Of a stretch of DNA of 64,000 bases, positions 34,234 through 43,586 are shown one piece after another. Under the pieces are notes generated by a model that saw only the letters and a program-made list of their open reading frames with translations, did no database searches and was not told the DNA's origin. The position numbers and the translations under genes are program-made. Where the stretch lies: assembly GCF_009829075.1 (NCBI RefSeq), contig NZ_WUQZ01000004.1, positions 44,388 to 108,387 on the forward strand. The letters run 5' to 3'. Source of the DNA: Sphingobacterium composti (GTDB lineage: Bacteria > Bacteroidota > Bacteroidia > Sphingobacteriales > Sphingobacteriaceae). Numbering within the stretch: position 1 is the first letter of the stretch; every line of letters starts with the position of its first letter.

Positions 34234-37200
34234 TTAAAAACTAAAATCAATTCCAAAAGTGTACGTTTTAGCAATTGGCGTCTGCCAGCCTCGTGTACTG
34301 TATTGATCTACTTCAGGATCAGCAATTTTGTATTTGCTGAATGTCAATAAGTTTGTCCCGTTAAAGAATAATCTTGCATTACTTATTTTAACATTATTAA
34401 GTACTGAAGCTGGAATAGTATATGCAAAAATTACATTCTTAAGTCTTAGGAAACTTGCATCATATAAATGTCTACTACTTACTTGGTTTACATCCTCTAA
34501 ATCTCGTCCTGTAATAACTGGATAAGAACCAGACATTGTTTCTGGATTCCACGTATTGTCTACAAAATCTTGAGAGTGCATACGTTCCCAGTAATATCCA
34601 TCATCCGCTACGTCTTTATTTGCTCCGTCGTATAAATCACCTCCAATTTTGTAATTGAAATTTAGACCTAGTGAAAAGTTTTTGTAATCAACATTAGAGT
34701 TTATACCACCATAAAACTTAGGAATAGCATTACCAATGACTACACGTTGAGCTTTAGTATATGTGTATGTAGCACCGCGACCGTTGTATTCGAAATCTCC
34801 ATTGGCATTGTTCGGATCATTAACATACCATACATTTTTACCATTTGTTTGATCTACACCTGCCCATTCAAGTCCATAGAATGCAAGTGTTGACTCTCCT
34901 TCACGGTAAATGAAACGTGTTCTGGCGTCACCACCAGTTGGGTCGTTCCAAACTATTTCTTCTTCAGGACCACCATTTAATTTGATGACCTTCGAAGATA
35001 GGGTTGCTGCATTAACACTTAATGACCATTTCCAATCGTTTTGATTGATGATATCCGATCCAAGTAATATTTCAAAACCTTTATTGTTAATCTGACCTAC
35101 GTTCTTAGTTGAAGAACTAAATCCTGTAACTAAAGATTGTGGTACGCTTTGCAATAAATCTTTCGTATCACGGTTGTAATATTCTACCGTACCAAATAAT
35201 TTATTATTAAACAAGCCAAATTCTAACCCAAATGTTGTGTTATAGTTAGTTTCCCAAGTCAAATTAGGATTAGGAGAGTTAGCTAAACCACCTCCTGGTT
35301 GTTCCATATATTTATTGCCGTAAGTAGCTAGAGCTCTCCACGCGTTATTGCTTCCTGGTAAAGTACCATTCACACCGTATGAACCTCTCAGTCTTAAACT
35401 GTTGATGTCTGAAATATTTTCTAAAAATGATTCTTTTTTAAGATTCCAAGCTCCACCAATAGACCAAAAATCGCCCCATCTCACTTGTGGGCCTAATTTT
35501 GAAGAACCATCTTTACGGTATGAAGCGGATGCAAAATATTTCTCGTCAAAATTGTATTCTACTCTAGAAAGTGCAGAAACCATGCTATTGCCCCAGCTAT
35601 ATGCTTGTGCGTCTAATTTACCAGCAGTAGCAACAGTATATAGTGAAGAGCTTGGTAAATCTCTACCTGTTGCACGCATGTAATCTGTGTTATTCTTTTC
35701 AATTTCAAAACCTCCCAATACACTTAAATTATGTAGACCAAATGACTTGTTGAAATTAGCCGTAGTCGAAGATACAAGTTTTGAAAAATCAGTAGACATT
35801 TCATGTACGACACCTTTGTCCGATAATCCGTTAAAATGATTTGCAGTATAATGAAGATGATCTTTTGTCAAAGTTCCATCATATGACAATATCGTCTTAA
35901 GTGACAATTCAGGTAGCAATTTTAATGACAAATATGGGCTAGCCGCAATCCTTTTAGTTTGTCCATAATTATCCCATTCATTATTGTGATAAACCAAGTT
36001 TTGTGCTAAGGATCCAAATCTCCCAGTGATTGGTTGACCAGTTTTATAGTCTGTTGGATGATAAAGTCCCCACAGTAGATTTCGACTTTGCATTAACGGA
36101 TTAGTTCCTAGATTTCTAGAATCATTTATACCTGTTAAGTCAGTAAATGCGAATGAAACATTAGCCCCAAACTCCAATAATGAACCTATTTTTTGCGTTA
36201 AATTGACACGACCATTATATCGGCTATAATCATTCAAGTTAATTCTACTTTTGTCTGTTGTATAACCTAGTGAAGTAAAATATGATGTGTTGTCATTTCC
36301 ACCACTAATTGATAAATCATTTGTGTTGAATTTACCAGTACGGAAAAGAACTTTGTCCCAATCGAAATATTTACCTTCTCTATTTTCTATACCATCAGTT
36401 TTTCCCTTTATAGTTACATGTTCATACATGGAAATACCTTCGGTGGTTAATTCGTAACCATGCACACCGAATCCATTACTTGTAATTGCTGCTCCTGTAC
36501 TCCAGTTGAATGAATTAAGGCGAAGAAGTGCTCGTCTGTTAGCTTCTTCTGCTGAGAATCCTGATGCAATACGCGAATCATACAGAATACTATAAAGCAT
36601 ATTTACTTGATCCTGTACATCTGCTTTCTCATAATTATCTGTAGCCCATTCTGGACTAACAGCTAAAGAACTTTTGAAATTGATTTTGGCGGCTCCAGAT
36701 TTTCCTTTTTTCGTTGTAATGATAATTACCCCATTGGCTGCACGTGATCCATATAATGAGGCAGCAGCAGCATCTTTTAGTACAGTTACACTCTCAATGT
36801 CATTTGGATTTAATGTGTTCATCACATTATTGGTGGATCCAACATAATCAGATAATTGTGAGTTCTGACCAGATGTCACTGGTACACCATCAATGACATA
36901 TAATGGTTCGTTAGACGCATTCATCGACCCAATACCTCGTATACGGATACTAGTTGATGACCCCGCTTGACCAGAAGGTGAAGTGATTTGAGCGCCAGGA
37001 ACTTTTCCTATTAATGCATCTTGGAAAGAAGTTACAGGAACATCTTTTATGTCTTTCGAGCCTACAGAACTAGCGGATCCTGTAAAGTTACTTCTTTTGG
37101 TCGTACCGTACGCTACTACGATCACCTCATCCAGTTCTTGATCTATAGATGATAAGGAAATATTAATGGTTTTGCGTCCAGATACCTTTATTTCTTGAGA

Positions 37201-37437
37201 AGTGTAGCCTATAGAAGAAATAATTAAGGTTGCATTTTGATCTGCATTCAGTGTAAAAAGACCACTTGAATTTGAAGTCACGGCAACGTTAGTGCCTTTT
37301 ACACTTACAGTTACTCCAGAGAGTGGTGAGCCATTTTGGTCCGTGATTTTTCCCGCTATGGGAATTTGCTGTGCATTCACAACTTGCATTCCACAAGCTA
37401 ACATGACGCACATGGATGTGAGTAGATGTTTATTCAT
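34234..37437 (-). CDS. susC: SusC/RagA-family TonB-dependent transporter
   Basis: 1067-residue outer-membrane transporter. Signal peptide ending NAQQ. Carboxypeptidase-D-like domain (ITDQNGSPLSGVTVSVKGT, residues about 30-105), TonB box region LDEVIVVAYG, plug with DAAAASLYGSRAANGVIIITT, and a long 22-strand barrel ending KTYTFGIDFSF. It lacks an N-terminal STN domain, and no anti-sigma/ECF sigma pair is adjacent, so regulation is not of the FecIR type. Pair with SusD downstream. Neighbouring epimerase and NlpC/P60 suggest import of murein peptides. Confidence 0.95.
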   Translation of the reverse strand: MNKHLLTSMCVMLACGMQVVNAQQIPIAGKITDQNGSPLSGVTVSVKGTNVAVTSNSSGLFTLNADQNATLIISSIGYTSQEIKVSGRKTINISLSSIDQELDEVIVVAYGTTKRSNFTGSASSVGSKDIKDVPVTSFQDALIGKVPGAQITSPSGQAGSSTSIRIRGIGSMNASNEPLYVIDGVPVTSGQNSQLSDYVGSTNNVMNTLNPNDIESVTVLKDAAAASLYGSRAANGVIIITTKKGKSGAAKINFKSSLAVSPEWATDNYEKADVQDQVNMLYSILYDSRIASGFSAEEANRRALLRLNSFNWSTGAAITSNGFGVHGYELTTEGISMYEHVTIKGKTDGIENREGKYFDWDKVLFRTGKFNTNDLSISGGNDNTSYFTSLGYTTDKSRINLNDYSRYNGRVNLTQKIGSLLEFGANVSFAFTDLTGINDSRNLGTNPLMQSRNLLWGLYHPTDYKTGQPITGRFGSLAQNLVYHNNEWDNYGQTKRIAASPYLSLKLLPELSLKTILSYDGTLTKDHLHYTANHFNGLSDKGVVHEMSTDFSKLVSSTTANFNKSFGLHNLSVLGGFEIEKNNTDYMRATGRDLPSSSLYTVATAGKLDAQAYSWGNSMVSALSRVEYNFDEKYFASASYRKDGSSKLGPQVRWGDFWSIGGAWNLKKESFLENISDINSLRLRGSYGVNGTLPGSNNAWRALATYGNKYMEQPGGGLANSPNPNLTWETNYNTTFGLEFGLFNNKLFGTVEYYNRDTKDLLQSVPQSLVTGFSSSTKNVGQINNKGFEILLGSDIINQNDWKWSLSVNAATLSSKVIKLNGGPEEEIVWNDPTGGDARTRFIYREGESTLAFYGLEWAGVDQTNGKNVWYVNDPNNANGDFEYNGRGATYTYTKAQRVVIGNAIPKFYGGINSNVDYKNFSLGLNFNYKIGGDLYDGANKDVADDGYYWERMHSQDFVDNTWNPETMSGSYPVITGRDLEDVNQVSSRHLYDASFLRLKNVIFAYTIPASVLNNVKISNARLFFNGTNLLTFSKYKIADPEVDQYSTRGWQTPIAKTYTFGIDFSF

Positions 37438-37625
37438 AATTATGGTAATAGAGTTATAAATAAATATATGTAATTAAACATTATTTTTCGAATTATTTTT
37501 TTATTTATTCAATAATATAGTGCGATTTGTGATTATTAATCTAGATAAATAGCGATTTTCCAAATTATAATCATAATTATTAGTGGTTTTAAGAATTGTT
37601 GATAATAGTGTTAGAAAAAATTAAA

Positions 37626-37651
37626 ATACCAAGCTAAACCTAGCTTGGTAT
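37626..37651 (-). terminator. Terminator after the dipeptide epimerase gene
   Basis: ATACCAAGCTA and TAGCTTGGTAT form an 11-bp stem with an AACC loop, with a T-rich run on the minus strand. It separates the epimerase transcript from susCD downstream. The rest of the 37438-37660 gap is the AT-rich susC leader region, without a recognisable gene. Confidence 0.85.
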
Positions 37652-37660
37652 CACTTATTT

Positions 37661-38713
37661 TTATTTTAATCTAATCCCAATTCCTGGTCGGTCAGGAAGT
37701 ATGCATTTTCCATTTTCGACTTTCATTCCATCGTAGATATCATTTCCAATTAACAATGCGCCATCCAAATCAGCCCAATCAACTAGAGGAGCTAATTGTG
37801 CCGCAGCGGAAATCGCACAAGACGTCTCTGTCATACATCCCAACATCACTTTCATATCTAGAGAACGAGCGAGCTCTGCCATTTGTTTAGCTTCTCGCAT
37901 ACCTGTACATTTCATCAATTTGATATTGATACCTGTATATACGCCTTGCAGTTTGGGAACGTCGACTAATCGTTGACAACCTTCGTCAGCAATAGTTGGG
38001 ATAGGAGAGTGAGCTGTCAGCCACGCATTCTCATCAATCATTTCCTTTGGCATAGGTTGCTCTAGGAAAACAACATTTTTTTCATGAAGCCAATGTGCCA
38101 TTTCTAAGGCTTCCTCTTTGTTTTTCCAACCTTGATTTACGTCAGCGCATAAAGGAACATCTGTCACCGAACGAATCGTATCGATAATCATTTTGTCAGT
38201 ATCCAATCCCAATTTTACTTTCAAAATTTTGAATTGATCGGCTTCAGCTACTTTCTTACGAATCATATCTTCGCTATCAATACCAATGGTATAAGAAGTA
38301 GGTGGAATCAAATCAGGATTTAAGCCCCAAATTTTGTAAAAAGGCTGATTCATGATTTTGCCTAATAAATCATGCAACGCAATATCTAGTGCAGCCTTTG
38401 CTGCGGTATTTTTCTCAGCTATTTGATCTACATAACTAAGAATTTCAGCTGTTTGAAACGGTGATGTGAAGGCTGATAAATCAATTTTTCTTAAAAATTG
38501 CATTACACTTTCTTGCGTTTCGCCCAAATAAGGCGGCATACTCGCTTCGCCATAACCTACAATGCCGTCATATTCTAATTCAGTCAAAACAACAGGCGTG
38601 GTCGTGCGACTAAAAGATGCGACAGTAAATACGTGTCGCATTTCTAAAGTATAGGGTTTGAATCGTAAAGTAAATTTACCCATTCGGATAGATTCAAAAT
38701 TTATAGTACTCAT
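37661..38713 (-). CDS. L-Ala-D/L-Glu dipeptide epimerase (enolase superfamily)
   Basis: 350 residues. Enolase-superfamily fold with the MLE-subgroup acid/base lysines KVKLG (about residue 166) and IKLMKC (about 268), and metal ligands in ADVNQGW, LEQPMP and ADEGC. GYGEASMPPYLGET at the N-terminal capping domain and IGNDIYDG at the end match Ala-Glu epimerases. It converts L-Ala-D-Glu from murein into L-Ala-L-Glu for peptidase use. It follows the NlpC/P60 peptidase gene after 14 nt, which would make its substrate. Confidence 0.9.
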   Translation of the reverse strand: MSTINFESIRMGKFTLRFKPYTLEMRHVFTVASFSRTTTPVVLTELEYDGIVGYGEASMPPYLGETQESVMQFLRKIDLSAFTSPFQTAEILSYVDQIAEKNTAAKAALDIALHDLLGKIMNQPFYKIWGLNPDLIPPTSYTIGIDSEDMIRKKVAEADQFKILKVKLGLDTDKMIIDTIRSVTDVPLCADVNQGWKNKEEALEMAHWLHEKNVVFLEQPMPKEMIDENAWLTAHSPIPTIADEGCQRLVDVPKLQGVYTGINIKLMKCTGMREAKQMAELARSLDMKVMLGCMTETSCAISAAAQLAPLVDWADLDGALLIGNDIYDGMKVENGKCILPDRPGIGIRLK

Positions 38714-38727
38714 TAGTGGGCTGTATA

Positions 38728-39939
38728 TTAATTGCTGTATGCTGTATGTTCTTTAATATTTTTTATCTGTGGGTCTTTTGAACCGATATATCTCTTCGCT
38801 GAAACTAACGTCCTTGTTTGGAAATCATCATAATTTGGTGCATTCTTTAGCATTGAATTAATTCGAACAGTACCCGCTGAATGGATAAATTCACCATTGC
38901 CGATATACAAAGCTACGTGAGTGATTCTAGAAGATCTTCCTCCAGCAAAAAATAATAAATCAGCTGGTTTTAGATTTTTTAAGGCTAATTCTTCACTAAA
39001 TTTGCCATTTTCATCTAAAATTTGAACTTCATCGCCTGCCAAAACTTGTTGAGAAGCGTCACGTGGAATTACATATCCATTCATATAGAACGATGTTTTT
39101 GTGAATCCACTACAATCAACACCTTTTACAGAAGTTCCTCCCCATAAATAAGGTAAACCCATCATACTTTTCGCACTTTGAATAATATTCTCAGCTGTTA
39201 GGTCTCGATTATGTAACCATTTATCGAAAGTGACGGCTTCTTCTTTTGGAATAAAAGCTATTCTTCCATCTGGGTATTCTACTTCATAAAATTTCTTATG
39301 CTCCTTAGATAAGGATAAAATATTACCATAAACTAAGTCTGAAACACGAATGCTTTTTTGATCAGGTTTGGAATATGATTTTCCAAATTCATTCGTATAG
39401 ATTATTTTTGGAGTTTTTTGCCATGCAACATAGGAGGAAGAATCCATCGCAGTTACCGAAGAAGTCGGGACCCAAGCTATATATCCTTCTGGAGTTCGCA
39501 CACGGTAATCACTTCTAATTTTTTGTAAAAGATCAACTTTTGTTCCTAATAAGACTTGAGTAGCCAATTCTTCACTATGCCCTGGTTTGCTACGCAAATT
39601 TGCTACAGAAAGTTGGATAATTCCTTGCTTTTTATCTTGTACGGAAGTGTCAGGAAGTAATTGATAATTTACAAAAGGTTCAAATTTTTGTAATTCTTGC
39701 TTCAGAACGGGTACAACTTCCTTTTCTGTTGTTTGGATTGTATACTTATTATTTATAATGTCAACATTCACTAGCTCTAAAAGTTTCGTTCTTTTATCTG
39801 GTGCATATTTCGGTTTATTTGACTCTATAGTCTGTAGTATTGATTTGTATATCGTAGAGTCAGTCTGCGCATTTGTAAACTTCATACTACCCAAGCAAAT
39901 GGCAAATGGTAAGCAAAAGTATGTAAAAGTGTTTTTCAT
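38728..39939 (-). CDS. NlpC/P60-family murein peptidase with SH3 domain
   Basis: 403 residues from ATG 39939, which gives the signal peptide FTYFCLPFAICLGSMKFTNAQ. A bacterial SH3 region (about 105-235; IIQLSVANLRSKPGHSEELATQ) precedes the C40 domain. Catalytic C276 in GVDCSGFTK, H341 in ITHVALYIGNGEFIH. Related YkfC-like enzymes cleave gamma-D-Glu-diamino acid bonds in peptides with a free L-Ala, yielding L-Ala-D-Glu, the substrate of the downstream epimerase. Likely periplasmic. Confidence 0.92.
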   Translation of the reverse strand: MKNTFTYFCLPFAICLGSMKFTNAQTDSTIYKSILQTIESNKPKYAPDKRTKLLELVNVDIINNKYTIQTTEKEVVPVLKQELQKFEPFVNYQLLPDTSVQDKKQGIIQLSVANLRSKPGHSEELATQVLLGTKVDLLQKIRSDYRVRTPEGYIAWVPTSSVTAMDSSSYVAWQKTPKIIYTNEFGKSYSKPDQKSIRVSDLVYGNILSLSKEHKKFYEVEYPDGRIAFIPKEEAVTFDKWLHNRDLTAENIIQSAKSMMGLPYLWGGTSVKGVDCSGFTKTSFYMNGYVIPRDASQQVLAGDEVQILDENGKFSEELALKNLKPADLLFFAGGRSSRITHVALYIGNGEFIHSAGTVRINSMLKNAPNYDDFQTRTLVSAKRYIGSKDPQIKNIKEHTAYSN

Positions 39940-40060
39940 AATTAAATAATTGTAACGCCTAAAATAACACAAAAAAATGCATAAAATGGCAATTTTTGTG
40001 GTGTTTTGTTAAATGTTTTTGCGTTTTTTGCTTTGTAAATAAGAAATAACTTAAAAATAT

Positions 40061-40570
40061 ATGAAAGCAACTTTTGGTGGTGGCTGTTTTTGGTGCACAG
40101 AAATCATTTTTTTAAATACTGATGGAGTTAACTCGGTATTACCTGGCTATATGGGAGGGAAAAGACAAAATCCCACATATGAACAAATTTGTTCGGGTGG
40201 TACTGGGCATGTCGAAGTCGTACATATAGATTTTGATGAGACGAAAGTATCTTATCAAGATTTATTAGCCGTATTTTTCAAAACGCATGACCCGACTACA
40301 TTGAATCGTCAAGGAGAGGATGTCGGTACGCAATATCGTTCGGTAATATTTTATCACGATACTGATCAAAAAGAAGAGGCAGAAAATTTTATTAAAGGAT
40401 TGGAGGAAGCAAAAATTTATGATAATACTATCGTAACTGCTGTCGAGGAAGCTGTTACGTTCTGGCCAGCGGAAGATTATCATGTGAACTACTTTAATCG
40501 CAATCCAGAAAATCCATTTTGTGCTGCCGTGATAGCTCCAAAATTGACTAAATATTTGAAATCTCTATAA
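40061..40570 (+). CDS. msrA: Peptide methionine-S-sulfoxide reductase
   Basis: Repairs methionine-S-sulfoxide. 169 residues. Catalytic C9 in GGGCFWCTE; PGYMGG, GTGHVEVVHIDFD and the HDPTTLNRQGEDVGTQYRS motif follow, and VTFWPAEDYHVNYF ends the domain. No clear resolving Cys pair at the extreme C-terminus; C12 or C163 (PFCAAV) may serve. Stand-alone gene with a terminator shared with parC. Confidence 0.96.
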   Translation: MKATFGGGCFWCTEIIFLNTDGVNSVLPGYMGGKRQNPTYEQICSGGTGHVEVVHIDFDETKVSYQDLLAVFFKTHDPTTLNRQGEDVGTQYRSVIFYHDTDQKEEAENFIKGLEEAKIYDNTIVTAVEEAVTFWPAEDYHVNYFNRNPENPFCAAVIAPKLTKYLKSL

Positions 40571-40622
40571 TTACAATTTGTGATTTACGAATTACGATTT
40601 TTAATGGTTTAGATTTAACAAC

Positions 40623-40654
40623 AAAAATGGCTTGAAAATTTTCAAGCCATTTTT
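40623..40654. terminator. Convergent terminator between msrA and parC
   Basis: Perfect 32-bp palindrome: AAAAATGGCTTGAAAA at 40623-40638 and TTTTCAAGCCATTTTT at 40639-40654. A and T runs at both ends serve both genes. Confidence 0.9.
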
Positions 40655-40658
40655 GTTG

Positions 40659-43322
40659 TTAAAATAATCCGATTTGTCCGTCATCCCTGATTTGGATATC
40701 GTCTGGATTGGTTATTTCTAGAGAAACATTAGAGTCTTCTTTAGTTCCTGAATTTACTTCTTCACTTTCATTTTTCGGTGGATTGCTGAAGTCAATTTCT
40801 TCCGTCAAAGATTTTACCGATTGCACATTGTGGAATGATAAACGATTTCCTTGTGCCTTGATTTTCTTAACATCAATCAATTCGTTTAAAGGTTGATCGA
40901 TGATTTCTTCAACTTGTGACTTGCCTTTCAATTGTTTGATTTTGACAACAGGATTAGGGTTATTGGTCAATAAAATCAATTTCGAACCTGGTTCATCATT
41001 TATTAGCGATACGCGCTTACCGATTTGAATATCGTCAAATACGAAACGTTTTACGTAATAAGCTTCAGATTTTCCATCTTGATGAACTGCAGTGTAAATA
41101 TGATTTGGATGGAACTTTTCAATACGAATCATTTTCTCGTCGAAATGATTGCTTAAGTCAAAGTTCGATAATTCATAAGAACCATCTTTAAATACCATAA
41201 GAATCTTGTCATCTCCATCAAATTCTCCCAAGTACTTGCCACGTTCATCAGCATTCAAGCGTTTCAGTACATCATCATACCAAATTTTGCGTCCTGCCAA
41301 TGTGGAAACTCCCGCACTTTTGAACGTAATCTTCTTTACGGGATATTTTGAAACCAAGTTACCCATCGAACCTTTGCCCTTAATCGCTATTTCTGCAAAA
41401 TCTAAGTCAAAAGTTAGCTTACGAAGCTTAGTATGTGGTTTCAATTGTACATTTACAACTTCAGCCTCGCCATTAGGATTTGCTGTAAAATATAGGATTT
41501 TTGAACCTTTCGTTTCTTTGGTTACATCGTAATCTTTTTCACGTGTAACAGCTGTCACGGCAAAACGTTTCACATAGGTATTTCCTTGTGTGCCATCTCG
41601 ATAGATTGCGTTATAAATTGTACGCTCATCACCTTTTTTGAAAACGGCAACATGGATAATATCTTTGCCTACGAATACTTTGTCTTGTACTTTGACAACA
41701 CTGTATTTTCCATCTTCGCGGAATACGATAATATCGTCAATATCAGAACAATCGGTGACGAATTCGTCTTTTTTCATGCCAGTTCCGATAAAACCTTCTG
41801 CTCGGTTCACGTATAATTTAGCATTAGCTAATGCCACTTGTGCAGCTTCAACTTTGTCAAATACACGAAGTTCAGTTTTACGTTCACGACCTTTTGCATA
41901 TTTAGAGCGAAGATATTCAAACCATTCGATGGTGTATTCGGTCAGATGTTTTAAGTTTTTCTTTACTTCTTTGATTTCATCATTCAACGTCTTCATTTGC
42001 TCATCAGCCTTTTTTACATCAAAACGAGTGATGCTACTCATTGGCTTATCGATTAGCTTTTTGTAATCTTCTGGAAGAATTTCCCTATAAAACTGGTCGA
42101 AGAAAGGAGCGAATAATCCATTCAATACTTCTACTACAGTTTCAAAATTTCCTGCATTTTCATAATCTGGATGCTTGTACATTCCTTCTTGTATGAAAAT
42201 TTTCAGTAGAGAGTTAAAGAATATTTTTTCTTGAAGTTCGTTCAGACGAATCTCTAATTCGCGTTTTAGGAGTTCTTTAGTTTGTAATGTGTTCTCTGTT
42301 AAGATATCATTGACACTCATGAAATGAGGCTTGTTATCTTTGATTACACACGTGTTTGGAGAAATAGAAGATTCACAAGAAGTAAAAGCATATAAGGCGT
42401 CAATGGTCACGTCTGGTGAAATACCAGGTGCCAGATGAATCATGATTTCAACGTCTTTGGCTGTGTTATCTTCGATTTTCTTGATTTTAATCTTTCCTTT
42501 ATCGTTGGCAGAAACAATACTTTCAATGAGACTACCTGTTGTCGTTCCAAATGGGATTTCAGTAATCGCTAATGTCTTTTTATCTCGTTCTTCAATCTTA
42601 GCACGGACACGAATTTTTCCACCACGTTGACCTTCATTATAATTAGATACATCAGCGTATCCACCAGTAGGGAAGTCCGGATATAAATTTGGTCTTTCGC
42701 CTTTGAGTACTTGAATCGAACCGTCAATCAATTCGATAAAGTTGTGCGGCATAATTTTCGTTGCCAAACCAACAGCGATACCTTCAGCTCCTTGCGCTAA
42801 TAACAAAGGAAACTTTACTGGTAAAGTGATAGGTTCTTTATTACGCCCATCATAGCTCAATTGCCATTCAGTAGTGTCAGGATTGAAAACTACATCGTTT
42901 GCAAATTTAGATAATCGTCCCTCAATATAACGTGGAGCAGCAGCTGAATCTCCAGTCTCTGGATCTCCCCAGTTACCTTGGCAATCTATTAATAGATTTT
43001 TTTGTCCCAATTGCACGATCGCATCCCCAATAGAAGCATCACCGTGCGGGTGATATTGCATGGTATGACCTACGACATTTGCGATTTTGTTAAATCTACC
43101 ATCATCCTTTTCTTTGAATGAATGTAAAATTCTGCGTTGTACGGGTTTAAAACCATCATTGATATGCGGTACTGCACGGTCTAATATTACATAGGATGCA
43201 TAATCCAAAAACCAATTTTCATACAATCCCGAAAGGGCAATTGTATTGCTGGCATGCTCGTTTTCAGGCGATGAATTATGATTCAGATTGTTCTCTTCTG
43301 GATTAATCGTTTCGTCAATCAT
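40659..43322 (-). CDS. parC: DNA topoisomerase IV subunit A
   Basis: Type IIA topoisomerase cleavage subunit that decatenates chromosomes. 887 residues. Seen: N-terminal YASYVILDRAVPHINDGFKPVQRR, DGRFNKIANVVGHTMQYHPHGD, the active-site Tyr in AAPRYIEGRLSKFAND, and a C-terminal domain with beta-pinwheel blades. The PRYIEGRL variant around the catalytic Tyr is that of the Bacteroidota ParC rather than GyrA. The acidic C-terminal tail is unconserved. The parE gene for subunit B is not next to it. Confidence 0.93.
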   Translation of the reverse strand: MIDETINPEENNLNHNSSPENEHASNTIALSGLYENWFLDYASYVILDRAVPHINDGFKPVQRRILHSFKEKDDGRFNKIANVVGHTMQYHPHGDASIGDAIVQLGQKNLLIDCQGNWGDPETGDSAAAPRYIEGRLSKFANDVVFNPDTTEWQLSYDGRNKEPITLPVKFPLLLAQGAEGIAVGLATKIMPHNFIELIDGSIQVLKGERPNLYPDFPTGGYADVSNYNEGQRGGKIRVRAKIEERDKKTLAITEIPFGTTTGSLIESIVSANDKGKIKIKKIEDNTAKDVEIMIHLAPGISPDVTIDALYAFTSCESSISPNTCVIKDNKPHFMSVNDILTENTLQTKELLKRELEIRLNELQEKIFFNSLLKIFIQEGMYKHPDYENAGNFETVVEVLNGLFAPFFDQFYREILPEDYKKLIDKPMSSITRFDVKKADEQMKTLNDEIKEVKKNLKHLTEYTIEWFEYLRSKYAKGRERKTELRVFDKVEAAQVALANAKLYVNRAEGFIGTGMKKDEFVTDCSDIDDIIVFREDGKYSVVKVQDKVFVGKDIIHVAVFKKGDERTIYNAIYRDGTQGNTYVKRFAVTAVTREKDYDVTKETKGSKILYFTANPNGEAEVVNVQLKPHTKLRKLTFDLDFAEIAIKGKGSMGNLVSKYPVKKITFKSAGVSTLAGRKIWYDDVLKRLNADERGKYLGEFDGDDKILMVFKDGSYELSNFDLSNHFDEKMIRIEKFHPNHIYTAVHQDGKSEAYYVKRFVFDDIQIGKRVSLINDEPGSKLILLTNNPNPVVKIKQLKGKSQVEEIIDQPLNELIDVKKIKAQGNRLSFHNVQSVKSLTEEIDFSNPPKNESEEVNSGTKEDSNVSLEITNPDDIQIRDDGQIGLF

Positions 43323-43493
43323 CTACTTTTTATTATTTGATTGTTATACGGTTTCAAATTTTTGAATTTGGTAAAATTACAAATTTATATCTAATGGGAG
43401 TTATAATGTGGATATATAATATTGGGTTAAAATATGTGATTTTGTGTGTTTAAAATTGCTGATTTTTGAAATTCTACCATTCATTTAAAAATA

Positions 43494-43519
43494 ATAAGAG
43501 CAATCTTGATTGCTCTTAT
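43494..43519 (-). terminator. Hairpin upstream of parC, downstream of the metal ATPase
   Basis: ATAAGAGCAATC and GATTGCTCTTAT form a 12-bp stem with a TT loop. It lies 68 nt past the ATPase stop; a T run follows on the minus strand. The rest of the 43323-43586 gap holds no gene that I can see. Confidence 0.75.
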
Positions 43520-43586
43520 TTGTGACTGTGTGATTTTAAGGCTTACCCCAATTTTTTTGAAAATTTTTATAAAGCTTTCATAGGGC

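Noticed and set aside
41206..42066. Open frames opposite parC
   Set aside because: They are antisense to conserved parC codons and have no features of their own.
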